Source of the DNA: Treponema putidum
GTDB taxonomy: Bacteria; Spirochaetota; Spirochaetia; Treponematales; Treponemataceae
Direction of reading: 5' to 3'
Length of the DNA stretch: 64,000 nt
Assembly: GCF_000755145.1 (NCBI RefSeq)
Contig: NZ_CP009228.1
Coordinates: 310,001 to 374,000, forward strand
Positions 1-9,492 of this stretch are shown piece by piece (positions within the stretch are counted from its first letter, which is position 1; each line of letters opens with the position of its first letter). Under the pieces are notes generated by a model, which saw only the letters and a program-made list of their open reading frames with translations, ran no database searches and had not been told where the DNA came from. Made by a program: the position numbers and the translations under genes.

Positions 1-491
1 CGGACTTAACAAAAGAAGCCTTTACCGAAGACGGCTGGTTTAAGACCGGCGACCTATGCATCATAGATGATAAAGGGAAAGTAAGCTTAAAAGGAAGGTC
101 AAAAAATATGATCCTAGGAGCTGCAGGAGAAAATATTTATCCTGAAGACATAGAATTTGTCTTAAACCAGCACCCTCTTGTATCAGAATCCTTAGTTGTT
201 GAAGGAGAAAATACATCCCTAGTCGCTTACGTACGCTTACAAGATGCCATAGGAGGTGCCGTCTCAGGAATTTCCAATGCGATAATGCATAAGAGGGAAG
301 AAGTTTTAAACGAAATAAGATTTTTTGTCAACTCTAAAGTAAACAAGTTTTCAAAGATAGATAAAATTGAACTTGTAGACGAATTTGAAAAAACCGCAAG
401 TCAAAAGATAAAGCGTTACCTTTACACCTTTCGTTATGGAAAAACTCAAAATGAAAATCTAAAAGAAGAGCTTAAGGCTTCCCTGTTTTAA
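1..491 (+). CDS. Acyl-CoA synthetase (AMP-binding), C-terminal part
   Basis: The gene runs in from the left edge; the frame is open from base 3. The visible 162 residues begin just before GWFKTGDL, the hinge motif where adenylate-forming enzymes swing between adenylation and thioesterification. GRSKNMILGAAGENIYPEDI follows, the conserved start of the small C-terminal domain. The family activates a fatty acid to acyl-AMP and then acyl-CoA. The chain is a long-chain type by resemblance, but the substrate pocket lies outside the window. The stop overlaps the convergent ParB-like gene by 20 bases, so both 3' ends share sequence. The spacer between hinge and end is of ordinary length for spirochaetal ligases. 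Confidence 0.85.
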   Translation, partial: DLTKEAFTEDGWFKTGDLCIIDDKGKVSLKGRSKNMILGAAGENIYPEDIEFVLNQHPLVSESLVVEGENTSLVAYVRLQDAIGGAVSGISNAIMHKREEVLNEIRFFVNSKVNKFSKIDKIELVDEFEKTASQKIKRYLYTFRYGKTQNENLKEELKASLF

Positions 492-903
492 GGGTCAGCT
501 TACTACTACTTTGAGTTTTTTTACCGAAGATTTTTTTAAAAAAGGCCTTTATTGCACGCCATAGCCTTACAAAAAATCCCGGATTTTTTAAACGGTTAAG
601 GCGTGCAAAAGCATTTAAAAGCTCCTCATCTGAAAATTGCTGCCTTTGCACATTTTCTTCAATTTCAATATCGAGAGCAAGAGACGCATCTTCTACAGAG
701 AGTACCCTTGCTTCAATCATTTTCCAACCCAGCTTTTTTGCAGCTTCCAATCGCCTTTGTCCGGCTATCAGCACATTGTTTTGATTTACAATAATCGGAT
801 TTAAAAGCCCTACACGGTTTAGACTTTCTGCCAACTCTTCAATTTCTATAAATTCTTTTCTAGCTCTTTGCTTTACTTTTATATCATCTATTGGAATCTG
901 CAT
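472..903 (-). CDS. ParB/Srx-fold nuclease-like domain protein
   Basis: A 143-residue protein whose first ~90 residues match the ParB N-terminal domain. It has an IPIDDIKV-type start, the VLIAGQRRLEAAKKLG box (the CTP/phosphate-binding GxRR loop of ParB), and ENVQRQQFSDEE. It lacks the helix-turn-helix and dimerisation domains of a chromosomal ParB. The C-terminus instead has an aromatic, basic helix (FFVRLWRAIKAFFKKIFGKK) that could bind membrane or nucleic acid. The ATG at 903 is preferred because GGGGGG lies just upstream; a longer frame to 996 would run through repeat DNA. No parA is adjacent, so a partition role is not supported. It lies downstream of the lipoprotein gene, separated by a hairpin repeat. 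Confidence 0.75.
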   Translation of the reverse strand: MQIPIDDIKVKQRARKEFIEIEELAESLNRVGLLNPIIVNQNNVLIAGQRRLEAAKKLGWKMIEARVLSVEDASLALDIEIEENVQRQQFSDEELLNAFARLNRLKNPGFFVRLWRAIKAFFKKIFGKKTQSSSKLTLKTGKP

Positions 904-926
904 AAGCCCCCCATAATAGTTAAGGC

Positions 927-990
927 GTTTGCCGATAAGGCAAACTCGGCAGATAAACAGTGAGGCAGCATTTGTGCCGAACTGTTTATC
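927..990. repeat. Composite hairpin repeat R1, copy a
   Basis: Two stem-loops side by side. Bases 952-990 are a 39-bp unit bounded by GATAAACAGT and ACTGTTTATC; bases 927-945 form GTTTGCC-gataa-GGCAAAC. The same 39-bp unit, inverted and changed only in its centre, occurs at 22338-22376 with its own companion hairpin. It sits between the lipoprotein and ParB-like genes. Confidence 0.8.
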
Positions 991-1011
991 ACACATCCTT
1001 TATCAAAGGAT

Positions 1012-2556
1012 TTATTTTCCATACTCCTTTGATAGACTTTCAATACTCATAATAAACTCATCTTTGACTTTTGTCCAGTCCTCAGAGTTCATTTCAAGCA
1101 CATTCATCCTATCTTTAGGCATTTCTATGTTCTTTAGGATCTTGTTAGTCATAATCATTTTTGAATCCAATTCAAGTTCAAGACTGCCCCCGCCGAGTTC
1201 ACCAGGAACGGTTAAAGATACCTTATCTATGCCAAACTCTACACTATCCGGGTTCTTTTTAAAGCTGCCCAAACAAGCCATTTCCATTATTTCCATCTTA
1301 TTATCATCATGCTCTTCATCGGAATATACGGGAATCCTTTTCGGAAAAGCAAAATTCATTGAAGCCTTAAAATTATCGGACTGTTTTGTTTTATCTATCA
1401 GTATGGCATAATTTAGAGCTCCTAATGTCAAATCTTCACTCATCGAATCATTAGCAGTAAGCCACATATTTATCATAAAATCGGCTTTATTTTCGTTTGA
1501 TTCCCCCCTGCTTGTAAATGTGATAGTATGGGAAGAAGAATCTACATCACTAAAAAGTTCTATACTTGCAATTAAATTATTTAAAACATAATCATAGTCT
1601 TCAATTTCATAGCTTAATTTTAGCCATGGTTTATCCGCTACAAAAACCGTAAACATATCTTTTGAAATTAATCCGTCTTTTACGTTTATCTTTTCGGTAA
1701 TGCGTAAATTTTCAGGGATAGCTATTTTTTCAGGTGAAAGATTTTCGGAAAATTTATCCAACATTTCTTTTGTAAGAACATTTTCATACATGCTCAACAC
1801 TAATTTTAAGCGGTTATCGTTTTTTAGGGCATACCAAATAAGAGACGGAACTTGTTTTAGCTGTTCATTGTTAAAAGTAATTTCATATCCCGAATCGGTC
1901 TTTTTTATATCGGCTTTTTTATAAATAGCTTTTTCGGCATTTAAATATCTTTTTTTAGAATGCCTGTCAAGCTGCATAGTCATCATGTTTTTTATTTCAG
2001 TATAGGAAAAGTCCATATTAAAAAACGAAAAGAAATCTTTAGGGGAGATCAGGGCTAAAAATTTACCTATACCGTTTGAGGGCAGATAAAATGTAGTATC
2101 CTTTAAAAAAGGACTGGCAGCCTCAATATTTTTATCTCCTAATTTCATAATCAAAATAGGGATATCGGACATCTCGGGAACAGGATTTTTGATACCGTAA
2201 GAATAAAAAAGAGCTTTTTCTTTTTGGTCGTTAATATAGGTAAAATTTAAACCGATTTTGTTTTTGATAAGCGTTTCAATAACGGCCTTCTCCATAGGCT
2301 GCTGATCAGCCTTGTTGTTCTTAATAGTATTTTTAAAATCCTTAATTTGGGCATCAAATATAACCGATCCGTTTTTTTCTATAGCCTCAGTCATAAAATA
2401 TTCATCTTCAAATTTCTTAATGGATTTTTCGGCTCTTTCTGCGGATAATTTTTTTAATGCTATAATGTCCTTTTCGTTCCTATTTCCGCAAGAAACAAGG
2501 AATCCTGCAAAAATACCGATAAGAGTGAATAAAATAAAAGATTTAAAATTTTTCAT
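1012..2556 (-). CDS. Large lipoprotein of unknown function
   Basis: A 514-residue protein. It starts MKNFKSFILF, followed by a hydrophobic segment and the lipobox FLVSC, so it should be a lipoprotein. No catalytic motif is recognised. The mature part is mixed charged and hydrophobic with many predicted beta segments and repeated Ser/Thr-rich stretches, consistent with a large periplasmic or surface domain. The ATG at 2556 is chosen over an in-frame GTG at 2568 because the GTG lies inside the Shine-Dalgarno GTGAGG. A consensus promoter ends 18 bases upstream. An ATCCTTT/AAAGGAT hairpin just past the stop, without a T run, may act as a weak terminator or stabiliser. Confidence 0.8.
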   Translation of the reverse strand: MKNFKSFILFTLIGIFAGFLVSCGNRNEKDIIALKKLSAERAEKSIKKFEDEYFMTEAIEKNGSVIFDAQIKDFKNTIKNNKADQQPMEKAVIETLIKNKIGLNFTYINDQKEKALFYSYGIKNPVPEMSDIPILIMKLGDKNIEAASPFLKDTTFYLPSNGIGKFLALISPKDFFSFFNMDFSYTEIKNMMTMQLDRHSKKRYLNAEKAIYKKADIKKTDSGYEITFNNEQLKQVPSLIWYALKNDNRLKLVLSMYENVLTKEMLDKFSENLSPEKIAIPENLRITEKINVKDGLISKDMFTVFVADKPWLKLSYEIEDYDYVLNNLIASIELFSDVDSSSHTITFTSRGESNENKADFMINMWLTANDSMSEDLTLGALNYAILIDKTKQSDNFKASMNFAFPKRIPVYSDEEHDDNKMEIMEMACLGSFKKNPDSVEFGIDKVSLTVPGELGGGSLELELDSKMIMTNKILKNIEMPKDRMNVLEMNSEDWTKVKDEFIMSIESLSKEYGK

Positions 2557-2574
2557 ATAGTACCTCACAAAAGC

Positions 2575-2603
2575 AGTATAAAGGATTAGAGACTTTTTGT
2601 CAA
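2575..2603 (-). promoter_or_regulatory. Sigma-70 promoter of the lipoprotein gene
   Basis: On the minus strand: TTGACA, 17-bp spacer, TATACT. The Shine-Dalgarno GTGAGG and ATG follow directly. Confidence 0.85.
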
Positions 2604-2631
2604 TACTATGTAGCTATATAACCATAAGACG

Positions 2632-3582
2632 TTAAAATAATTCTTTTGTTAGGAGGAGTTCGGGGTCGGCAGGTATTTCGTTTATAAGTAACTCCCAATG
2701 CAAATGCGGCCCCGTAGAAAATCCCGTCGTGCCGATGTCGGCAATTTTTTCTCCTTGTTTTACAAAATCTTCTTCCTTTACATGAATCTTATTGAGATGA
2801 TAATAAATGGTGTAAACAGCCGGAGCATGTTCGATTACAAGGGTCCATCCCGTTACTATTCTTTCTTCGGCAAGTACAACCTTTCCTGCTCCCGGAGCAA
2901 AAATCGGCGTTCCTTTGGGAGCAGGATAATCGACTCCCCAGTGCCGGCTTACCGAAGTTTTTCCGTCAGGATATTTTGAGGTACGCTTTTCGGCAAAGGT
3001 TGAGCTTATTCTTGTGGCATTAAACGGCATTACAAAAGGGCCTTTAAAATAAAGGCTTTCAAGGTTTTGCATTTTTATAACTTCGGCAAACCTGTTCCTT
3101 TGCTCCGTTTTTTTAGGGCTGGTATCTCTTAAAATTTGAGAATTTTTTGCACTCAACTTCATTACAAATTCTTCAAATTCTTTTTCTAAAACCTCAAAGC
3201 CCCTATCTTCTTCAAAAAGGGCTCCTTCAATTATCAGATGGGTCCGAATCTTCCATTTTCCCGTCTTCCACCAAACGGCAACAGCCGCAATTGCCGCCCA
3301 TTCTTTTTCCGTCTTATCAATAGGAAAAGCATTGATAGTTTGAACTTTTTTTTCCGATGTGTCATAAACAGTAACCCATGCTTTTTCTATTTTTCGTGCA
3401 GCCTTAAATTTTACGTTAAAAAAAGAACCCAAATCTCCGCTCGAAGGTATCGAAATAATATACGGAGTTTTTTCAGATTTGTTTTTTTGTTCACTATCGG
3501 AAACATCCGTTTTTCCTGACGCATGGAGACTAAATAAAAAACAAAAAAACAAAAATACTTGAAAACTTCTTTTTTTTAACAT
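2632..3582 (-). CDS. M23-family metallopeptidase (LytM/NlpD type), secreted
   Basis: A 316-residue protein with a signal peptide (MLKKRSFQVFLFFCFLFSLH, then ASG). A beta-rich N-terminal region of ~150 residues may be an adaptor domain. The peptidase domain carries the zinc ligands His214 and Asp218 (RHWGVD) and the HLH motif at 293-295 (GPHLHWEL). All ligands are present, so an active peptidoglycan endopeptidase in the periplasm is likely, rather than an inactive activator like EnvC. It is the last gene of a deoA-recJ-M23 run, 21 bases after recJ. The link to recJ is probably positional only. Confidence 0.88.
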   Translation of the reverse strand: MLKKRSFQVFLFFCFLFSLHASGKTDVSDSEQKNKSEKTPYIISIPSSGDLGSFFNVKFKAARKIEKAWVTVYDTSEKKVQTINAFPIDKTEKEWAAIAAVAVWWKTGKWKIRTHLIIEGALFEEDRGFEVLEKEFEEFVMKLSAKNSQILRDTSPKKTEQRNRFAEVIKMQNLESLYFKGPFVMPFNATRISSTFAEKRTSKYPDGKTSVSRHWGVDYPAPKGTPIFAPGAGKVVLAEERIVTGWTLVIEHAPAVYTIYYHLNKIHVKEEDFVKQGEKIADIGTTGFSTGPHLHWELLINEIPADPELLLTKELF

Positions 3583-3603
3583 TTTAATAATCCTTAAATT
3601 AAG

Positions 3604-5727
3604 CTAATCTATTTTTTTTAAATCCCTGATAACCATTTTAGGAGTAACGGCACCGTTAAAATAATTTTTCGATACATTGAATACTATGTCGGCATAGTCC
3701 CCAACCTTAAACTCCGTACCCAGCTTGTCGGCAGCCTTCCAATAAAGGGCATTCCATTTATATTTTCCGCATTCCAAGTTAAAACGCAAATGAAGAGGTT
3801 CGGCTTTACCGATAATATTTGCATTTAAAATTTTCACCCTCTTTGTCATAAAGGTCAAAGCAGGGGAATTACATCCGTAAGGTTCAAATTTATCTACCAA
3901 GTTTAGAATTTCAGGCTTTAAATAATCATGGGGAAGCTCTGCATCAATTATAAGGGTTTCGGAATTTGCATCACTTTCAAATTCCATTGACTGTGAAAAT
4001 TGCTTTAAGTTTTGCAAAAACCGGCCTAGTTTTTCTTGTTCAATTCCGAAACCTGCCGCAAAATCATGGCCTCCATAGTCTAAAAAAAGCTCGCTATAGG
4101 GCTCAAGGAAGTCCAAAAGGCGGAAACCTCTGGCCGACCTTATGGAGGCAACCGCACTGCCGTCAGGCATCAGGCAGATAGCAAGAGCCGGAAGTTTAAA
4201 GTATTCGGCCAATCTTCCTGCAAGGATTCCTGTAATTCCGCGGTGAAATTCTGCGCTTACCGCAAGTACCAATTTTTCGTTATATTCCTTTAAACTTTTT
4301 TCGGCCAAAGGCAGGGCAATTTCCCAAGCCTTAGAACCTAGTGCCTTTCTGTCCTCATTCATTTGAAATATTTCCTGAGCCTTTGCCGTTCTTTCGCCCG
4401 AATCTTGAGCAAGAAAAAGCTCAACAGCCGTTTCGGGCCTACCCATTCTGCCGGAGGCGTTTACCAAGGGAGAAATACTCCATGCTATATCTTCGGTGCC
4501 TATTGGAGCCCCTAAAAGTTTTTGCATAGCCATCAGATCTACAAGCCCCAGCCGTGGTTTTTTGTTTATTTCTTTTAAACCTTGTTTTACTATAATGCGG
4601 TTTTCTCCCGTCAGTTCCATAAGGTCGGCAAGGGTCGAGAGGGCAACCAGCTGAATTTCTGAAGCCTCCCGCTTTCCGTAAAAGCTGTTTTTTTGCTGTA
4701 CAAAGGTTATAAAAATGTTTTTAAAAGTTTCGAGTTCGGATTGGGCTTGTTCATAATATTTTCCGATTGTCGAAAATTCCTTTAAACGCAAAAGGCTCAT
4801 ATCTCCCATTTGGGGAAATTGTTTTGCAACCTCAGGCTGAAAATCAAAAAAATTAAATTCAATTCCGTTTCCGAAGATGTTCTTAAGCTGCTTTTTTTGT
4901 AAGGGAGCATCCCATACAAATATTTGCTGACCGTTTAAAAAAGAGCCGAGCCTTGTTTCAGAAAAAGAAAGCATACCCGGAACTACTGTTTCGGTAATTT
5001 TTCCGATTTGAACCATATTTACAAGTTTTACCGCTTCTATCGAGTAGGCGTCATTTACAGGTCTCACATTTAAAAGGGAAACTTGCTGTTTATAAAAGGG
5101 CTGCATTCCGAAACGGATTGCCGTAATAAGTTTCCATGCCGTAGCACAGCCCGATAAATTTTCGTGGGGGTAGCCCGAATCGGGCATCTTACAGTTTATT
5201 ATTACGGCCGCATCCGGTACACTCTCCTGCGGGGTATGATGATCGACTACAATTACATCAATACCTAAACTATTAGCTCTTTCAATTTCCTTAAAATTGG
5301 AAATGCCGCAGTCAACCGTTATAATAAGAGTGCCGTCATTTGCAGCATGCTTTTCTACGGCTTCTATAGAAAGCCCGTAGCTCTCATCTCCGGTAGGAAT
5401 ACGCCATGACACGTCAAGCCCCATATCTTTTAAGGCTTCATAAAGAAGGGTCGTGCTTGTAATACCGTCCACATCCCTATCTCCGAAAATCAATACTTTC
5501 TCGCCTTCTTCTTTTGCATCTAAGATACGGTCTACGGCATCCTCCATGTTCTTAAATAGAAAGGGACTGTGAAGATAGCGCATATCGTCTTCCAAATAGA
5601 ATAGTATATCCTTCCCTTCGATAATACCGCGGCGCACCAATATTGCCGAAGTCAGAGGATCACAACCGTATTTTCTTTTTATCTCGTTTACAAGTTCGGG
5701 GCCGATTTCTTTTTTTTGCCAGTCCAT
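3604..5727 (-). CDS. recJ: Single-stranded-DNA exonuclease RecJ
   Basis: A 707-residue DHH-superfamily nuclease that degrades ssDNA 5' to 3' in recombination and mismatch repair. Motif I is DRDVDG at 83-88, keeping all three aspartates of the usual DYDADG. Asp139 and the DHH motif at 162-164 supply further Mn2+ ligands. The DHHA1 part has SPLVNASGRMGRPETA and, near the end, the GG-type segment LDYGGHDFAAGFGI. At 707 residues it is longer than the usual ~570-residue RecJ. The extra length includes a segment between ~215 and ~350 that separates the DHH half from DHHA1. The gene follows deoA by 19 bases, so it is probably co-transcribed. Confidence 0.92.
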   Translation of the reverse strand: MDWQKKEIGPELVNEIKRKYGCDPLTSAILVRRGIIEGKDILFYLEDDMRYLHSPFLFKNMEDAVDRILDAKEEGEKVLIFGDRDVDGITSTTLLYEALKDMGLDVSWRIPTGDESYGLSIEAVEKHAANDGTLIITVDCGISNFKEIERANSLGIDVIVVDHHTPQESVPDAAVIINCKMPDSGYPHENLSGCATAWKLITAIRFGMQPFYKQQVSLLNVRPVNDAYSIEAVKLVNMVQIGKITETVVPGMLSFSETRLGSFLNGQQIFVWDAPLQKKQLKNIFGNGIEFNFFDFQPEVAKQFPQMGDMSLLRLKEFSTIGKYYEQAQSELETFKNIFITFVQQKNSFYGKREASEIQLVALSTLADLMELTGENRIIVKQGLKEINKKPRLGLVDLMAMQKLLGAPIGTEDIAWSISPLVNASGRMGRPETAVELFLAQDSGERTAKAQEIFQMNEDRKALGSKAWEIALPLAEKSLKEYNEKLVLAVSAEFHRGITGILAGRLAEYFKLPALAICLMPDGSAVASIRSARGFRLLDFLEPYSELFLDYGGHDFAAGFGIEQEKLGRFLQNLKQFSQSMEFESDANSETLIIDAELPHDYLKPEILNLVDKFEPYGCNSPALTFMTKRVKILNANIIGKAEPLHLRFNLECGKYKWNALYWKAADKLGTEFKVGDYADIVFNVSKNYFNGAVTPKMVIRDLKKID

Positions 5728-5746
5728 TTTTTTCTCCGCATTGGAT

Positions 5747-7078
5747 TTAAAGTTCTTCTTGCTTGATAATTTTAAAAATAAGCTTATCTTTTTGCGGAGC
5801 CTTATCGGAATATTTTATAGCATTTTTTAATAAAGGCATTGAAGCGGAAACCGAAGCCGAATCTTTTCCGTAGACCCTCATTATAAGGTCTCCTTTTTTT
5901 ACGGAATCGCCCTTATGTTTTAAAATTTCAACTCCGGCATCGGGGCATACGGGATCGGTGGTTTTATTTCTTCCGACTCCAAGGCTTACACCGGCCATAC
6001 CGACTTCAAAAGCATCTATACTCTCAATAAAGCCGTCCCGTTCTGCCCTTAATTCTTCAAAGAATTTGCTGCGGCGGGTTTTATATTCAGCTATGAGGGT
6101 TTTAGGGTTGCCTCCCTGAAGTTCTATATTTTGCATAAAAAGCTCCAAGGCCTTGCCTGAGCTTACGGCTTCTTTTGCAAGAGAAAGCCCGTCTTCTTCC
6201 GTCTTAGCCTTGTCTCCCAAAATGAGCATTTGAGCTGCAAGCTGCAAAGTCAACTCGGTGCTGTCCTCAGGGCCTTGTCCTTTTAAAATATCTATTGTTT
6301 CTTCTATTTCCAAGAAGTTTCCGGCCATAATTCCGAGGGGTTCATTCATATCGGTTATAAGAGCTCTCGCTTTTTTCCCCATTGCCTTAGCCGTACCTAC
6401 AAGGCTTACTGCCAAGGCCTCTGCATCGCTCAAGGTTTTCATAAAGGCACCCTTTCCGCATTTTACATCGAAAACAAGAGCTTCAGAGCCTTCTGCAACT
6501 TTTTTTGAAAGGATGCTTGAAGTTATAAGCGGAACGGATTCGACCGTAGCCGTAACATCCCGCAGCGCATATAGGAGACGGTCTGCAGGAACAATTTCCT
6601 TTGTTTGGCCGGTCATAGCAAAGCCCGTTTTTTCTATAAAAGACCTAAATTCGGCTTCCGTCAAATCGGTGCGGTAACCGGTAACGGCTTCAAGTTTGTC
6701 AAGAGTGCCTCCCGTGTGGCCAAGGGCTCTGCCGCTCATCATAGGAACCTTAATGCCGTTTGCCGCAACAATGGGAGCAAGAGGGAGAGAAATTTTATCT
6801 CCAACCCCTCCGGTAGAATGTTTATCGACAAAGGGGCCTTTAAGGTGTGAAAGATCCATCACCTTCCCGGAATGAAGCATAACATCGGTAAGAATAGCCG
6901 TTTCTTCAAAGGTCATTCCGTTAAAATACACTGCCATAAGCCATGCCGAAATTTGGTATTCGGGAATTTCTCCTCTTACGTAAGAATTTACGATAAACTC
7001 TATCTCTTTACGGTTTAAGGGTTCAATATTTTGTCCCTTTATCCCGCGTTTTTTCATAATAATATCCGTTGCTCTCAT
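5747..7078 (-). CDS. deoA: Thymidine / pyrimidine-nucleoside phosphorylase
   Basis: A 443-residue nucleoside phosphorylase class II enzyme. The signature region KHSTGGVGDKISLPLAPIVA holds the phosphate-binding residues; SGRALGHTGGTLDKLEAVTG follows, and MAGVSLGVGRNK lies toward the C-terminal domain. It splits thymidine or (deoxy)uridine with phosphate to base and sugar-1-phosphate in pyrimidine salvage. Length and motifs fit both deoA and pdp; I cannot separate them without the specificity residues. It is the first gene of the deoA-recJ-M23 run with its own promoter. The Shine-Dalgarno GAGAGG lies 7 bases before the ATG. Confidence 0.92.
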   Translation of the reverse strand: MRATDIIMKKRGIKGQNIEPLNRKEIEFIVNSYVRGEIPEYQISAWLMAVYFNGMTFEETAILTDVMLHSGKVMDLSHLKGPFVDKHSTGGVGDKISLPLAPIVAANGIKVPMMSGRALGHTGGTLDKLEAVTGYRTDLTEAEFRSFIEKTGFAMTGQTKEIVPADRLLYALRDVTATVESVPLITSSILSKKVAEGSEALVFDVKCGKGAFMKTLSDAEALAVSLVGTAKAMGKKARALITDMNEPLGIMAGNFLEIEETIDILKGQGPEDSTELTLQLAAQMLILGDKAKTEEDGLSLAKEAVSSGKALELFMQNIELQGGNPKTLIAEYKTRRSKFFEELRAERDGFIESIDAFEVGMAGVSLGVGRNKTTDPVCPDAGVEILKHKGDSVKKGDLIMRVYGKDSASVSASMPLLKNAIKYSDKAPQKDKLIFKIIKQEEL

Positions 7079-7097
7079 GTGTTACCTCTCATTTTTG

Positions 7098-7126
7098 ATA
7101 TTAGTATGAAAGTACATAAATGTCAA
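7098..7126 (-). promoter_or_regulatory. Promoter of deoA-recJ-M23
   Basis: Minus strand: TTGACA, 17-bp spacer, TAATAT, ending 19 bases before the deoA ATG. The interval 7127-7248 otherwise holds only a short direct repeat (ACACCATC twice). Confidence 0.8.
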
Positions 7127-7248
7127 GTCTAAGATTTAACTTGTCAAGGCTTCAATACACCATCAATACACCATCCAAATGGTACTTCCAAAATGAGATA
7201 TGTAAAAATAGTTTAAGAATGTTGCACAGGCCAAAAAAATAATCTCTT

Positions 7249-8235
7249 TCAATAGCTTAACTTTATGCACTCTATGACTCGGTCGTTTCCTGCAAGGTCT
7301 TTATGGACTTTAACTTGAGAAAAGCCCGCATCCTTAAAAATATCGGCAGCCTGAGCTGCGTTGTATTCCCCTGCTTCGACAAAAAGTTTTCCGCCGGGGT
7401 TTAAGCTTAAATAAGAGTTTTCTGCCAAGGGCGGAATTAAGTCCAGCCCTTCAATGCCGCCGTCAAGGGCAAGGCGGGGTTCAGAGCGGCCGTCCTCCAA
7501 AAGGCTCTCCATAAGTTCTGACGGAACATAGGGCGGATTCGCCGTTATCAAATCGTAACTTCGTTTTGACTCCGGCACGCAGGGAAAAGAAAGACGCAGA
7601 TCGGCTTTTACTGCAATAGTTCTATTATAAAGGGAGGAGGGCAAAATAGAATCCATATTCTTTTTACACACTTTTAAAGCCTCCTCCGAAATATCCGCAA
7701 GAACCAAAAAAAAACTTTTATCAAAATAACTTTGCATTCTTTGAGCCCTCTGCGGTTTATTAAAAGTATTTTGCATAAAAGCACCTTCATAAAGCTCCGA
7801 AGCAAGGGAAAGGCCGATACAGCCGGAACCCGTGCAAATATCCAAAACAAAGAGAGGCTCATTTTTTTTTAACTTCTCCCTTGCAAAATTTAAAGCATGT
7901 TCTACTAAGGTTTCGGTGTCGGGCTTGGGGATAAGCACGTTTTCATTTACATAAAAAGTTCTTCCGAAAAAATCCTTTGTTCCGGTTAAATAGGCGATAG
8001 GAAATCCCGAAGCTCTTTTTTTTACAAAAGCTTCAAGCTCATTCTTGTAAGGTAAAAAATCAAAATCGGAATGAGACAAAAGCCATGAGCGTTCTTTTTT
8101 TAAGATATGGGCCATTAAAATATCGGCATCAAAAAGGGCTGCATTTCTTCCGTACCCGTTCCTCGTTAGAAGGTGCGAAGAAAGAAAGGCTTGGGCTGCA
8201 AAAAGACGGGCATCCTTTACGGTAAAAAAAAGCAT
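7249..8235 (-). CDS. prmC: Release-factor glutamine methyltransferase PrmC (HemK)
   Basis: A 328-residue SAM-dependent methyltransferase that modifies the glutamine of the GGQ loop in peptide release factors. An all-helical N-terminal domain (1-75) precedes the catalytic domain. The latter has FVLDICTGSGCIGLSLA at ~129-145 for SAM binding and the catalytic NPPY at 233-236. It is 6 bases downstream of prfA, which encodes its substrate, and shares its promoter. The segment at ~150-175 is an insertion relative to compact PrmC proteins. Confidence 0.93.
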   Translation of the reverse strand: MLFFTVKDARLFAAQAFLSSHLLTRNGYGRNAALFDADILMAHILKKERSWLLSHSDFDFLPYKNELEAFVKKRASGFPIAYLTGTKDFFGRTFYVNENVLIPKPDTETLVEHALNFAREKLKKNEPLFVLDICTGSGCIGLSLASELYEGAFMQNTFNKPQRAQRMQSYFDKSFFLVLADISEEALKVCKKNMDSILPSSLYNRTIAVKADLRLSFPCVPESKRSYDLITANPPYVPSELMESLLEDGRSEPRLALDGGIEGLDLIPPLAENSYLSLNPGGKLFVEAGEYNAAQAADIFKDAGFSQVKVHKDLAGNDRVIECIKLSY

Positions 8236-8241
8236 TGAGCC

Positions 8242-9327
8242 TTATTTATGCTCCAAGTGATGATCTGCGGCCTTCATCATTTCTTCGCGGGCGGCGATAC
8301 AAAGGGCATCGATTAACTCGTCTAAGGCACCCTGCATTACCGCATCCAATTTATAAAGGGTTAAGTTAATACGGTGATCGGTTACGCGGTTTTGAGGAAA
8401 GTTATAGGTGCGGATACGCTCGGAGCGGTCGCCGGAACCGACCTGACTTTTTCTGTTTTGAGCCCGTTCTGCCTGCTTTTTACTTTCTTCCAAATCATAA
8501 AGACGGCTTCGCAAAACACGCATAGCCTTTGCCTTATTTTTAATCTGGCTTTTTTCATCCTGACAAATAACGACAAGGCCTGTGGGTATGTGGGTAATAC
8601 GGACTGCCGAATCTGTGGTATTAACGCACTGACCGCCGGGGCCGCCTGCACGCATAACGTCGATACGCAAATCTTCTTGATTTATTTCAATTTCGGTTTC
8701 TTCGGCTTCGGGCAAAACCGCAACAGTTACGGCGCTGGTGTGAATACGGCCTGAGCCTTCCGTCTCGGGAACACGCTGAACGCGGTGAACACCCGACTCA
8801 TAGCGGAGACTTCCGTAAACATACTTTCCCGAGATGGAAAAAGTAATTTCCTTGTAACCGCCGAGCTCGGTTTCGTTTAGGGACAAAACCTCGTACTTCC
8901 AGTTTTTCATTTCGGCATAGTGGGTGTACATTCTAAAAAGATCGGCCGCAAAGAGGGCAGCTTCATCACCTCCTGTACCGCCCCGTATTTCCATAATAAT
9001 ATTTTTTTCTTCCAGAGGATCCGGCGGAATTAAAAGCATCTTTAGATCGGCCTCGCTTTTTTCAAAGGCGGCTTCAAGAGAGTGAAGCTCTTCCCTCGCC
9101 ATCTCTTTAAGTTCGGCATCGCTTTCTTCTTGAATGAGAACCTTAGAATCTTCTATCTGCTTTTCGATAGAAAGATAGTTATCGTATTCTTCCATCAATT
9201 TTGAAAGATAGGAATGCTCCCTCATGGTTTCTTTATATTTTGCAACATCTTTGATAAGATTAGGGTTTTCAACTTCTTTTTCGACTTCAATAAGCCGTTT
9301 TCTTAAATTATCCAATCGCTCTTTCAT
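8242..9327 (-). CDS. prfA: Peptide chain release factor 1
   Basis: A 361-residue class I release factor reading UAA and UAG. The N-terminal coiled helices cover 1-105 and GGTGGDEA follows at 116-123. The RF1-type codon-recognition tripeptide lies in [14 protein letters not shown] (PET, 187-189). The peptidyl-hydrolysis GGQ is at 231-233. All are intact and the length matches the family. Translation starts at an ATG preceded by AAGGAA. It forms a two-gene operon with prmC. Confidence 0.96.
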   Translation of the reverse strand: MKERLDNLRKRLIEVEKEVENPNLIKDVAKYKETMREHSYLSKLMEEYDNYLSIEKQIEDSKVLIQEESDAELKEMAREELHSLEAAFEKSEADLKMLLIPPDPLEEKNIIMEIRGGTGGDEAALFAADLFRMYTHYAEMKNWKYEVLSLNETELGGYKEITFSISGKYVYGSLRYESGVHRVQRVPETEGSGRIHTSAVTVAVLPEAEETEIEINQEDLRIDVMRAGGPGGQCVNTTDSAVRITHIPTGLVVICQDEKSQIKNKAKAMRVLRSRLYDLEESKKQAERAQNRKSQVGSGDRSERIRTYNFPQNRVTDHRINLTLYKLDAVMQGALDELIDALCIAAREEMMKAADHHLEHK

Positions 9328-9352
9328 AAAAATTCCTTATTTTGAGGGGGTG

Positions 9353-9381
9353 AGTATAACAGTTTTTTTAATTTTTTTCAA
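9353..9381 (-). promoter_or_regulatory. Promoter of prfA-prmC
   Basis: Minus strand: TTGAAA, 17-bp spacer, TATACT, ending 25 bases before the prfA ATG. Confidence 0.85.
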
Positions 9382-9492
9382 TAGAACATTTTTGCATGTT
9401 TTTGCATTAAAACGTGTTTGTATTAGAACGTTTTTACATATCCGGTAAGATTTTACTTTTTATGCTGAAGTTCTGTAGGCTCCTTCAAAAAC

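Noticed and set aside
929-1411. 160-codon plus-strand frame opposite the lipoprotein gene
   Set aside because: It starts in the R1 hairpin and is antisense to the lipoprotein coding sequence.
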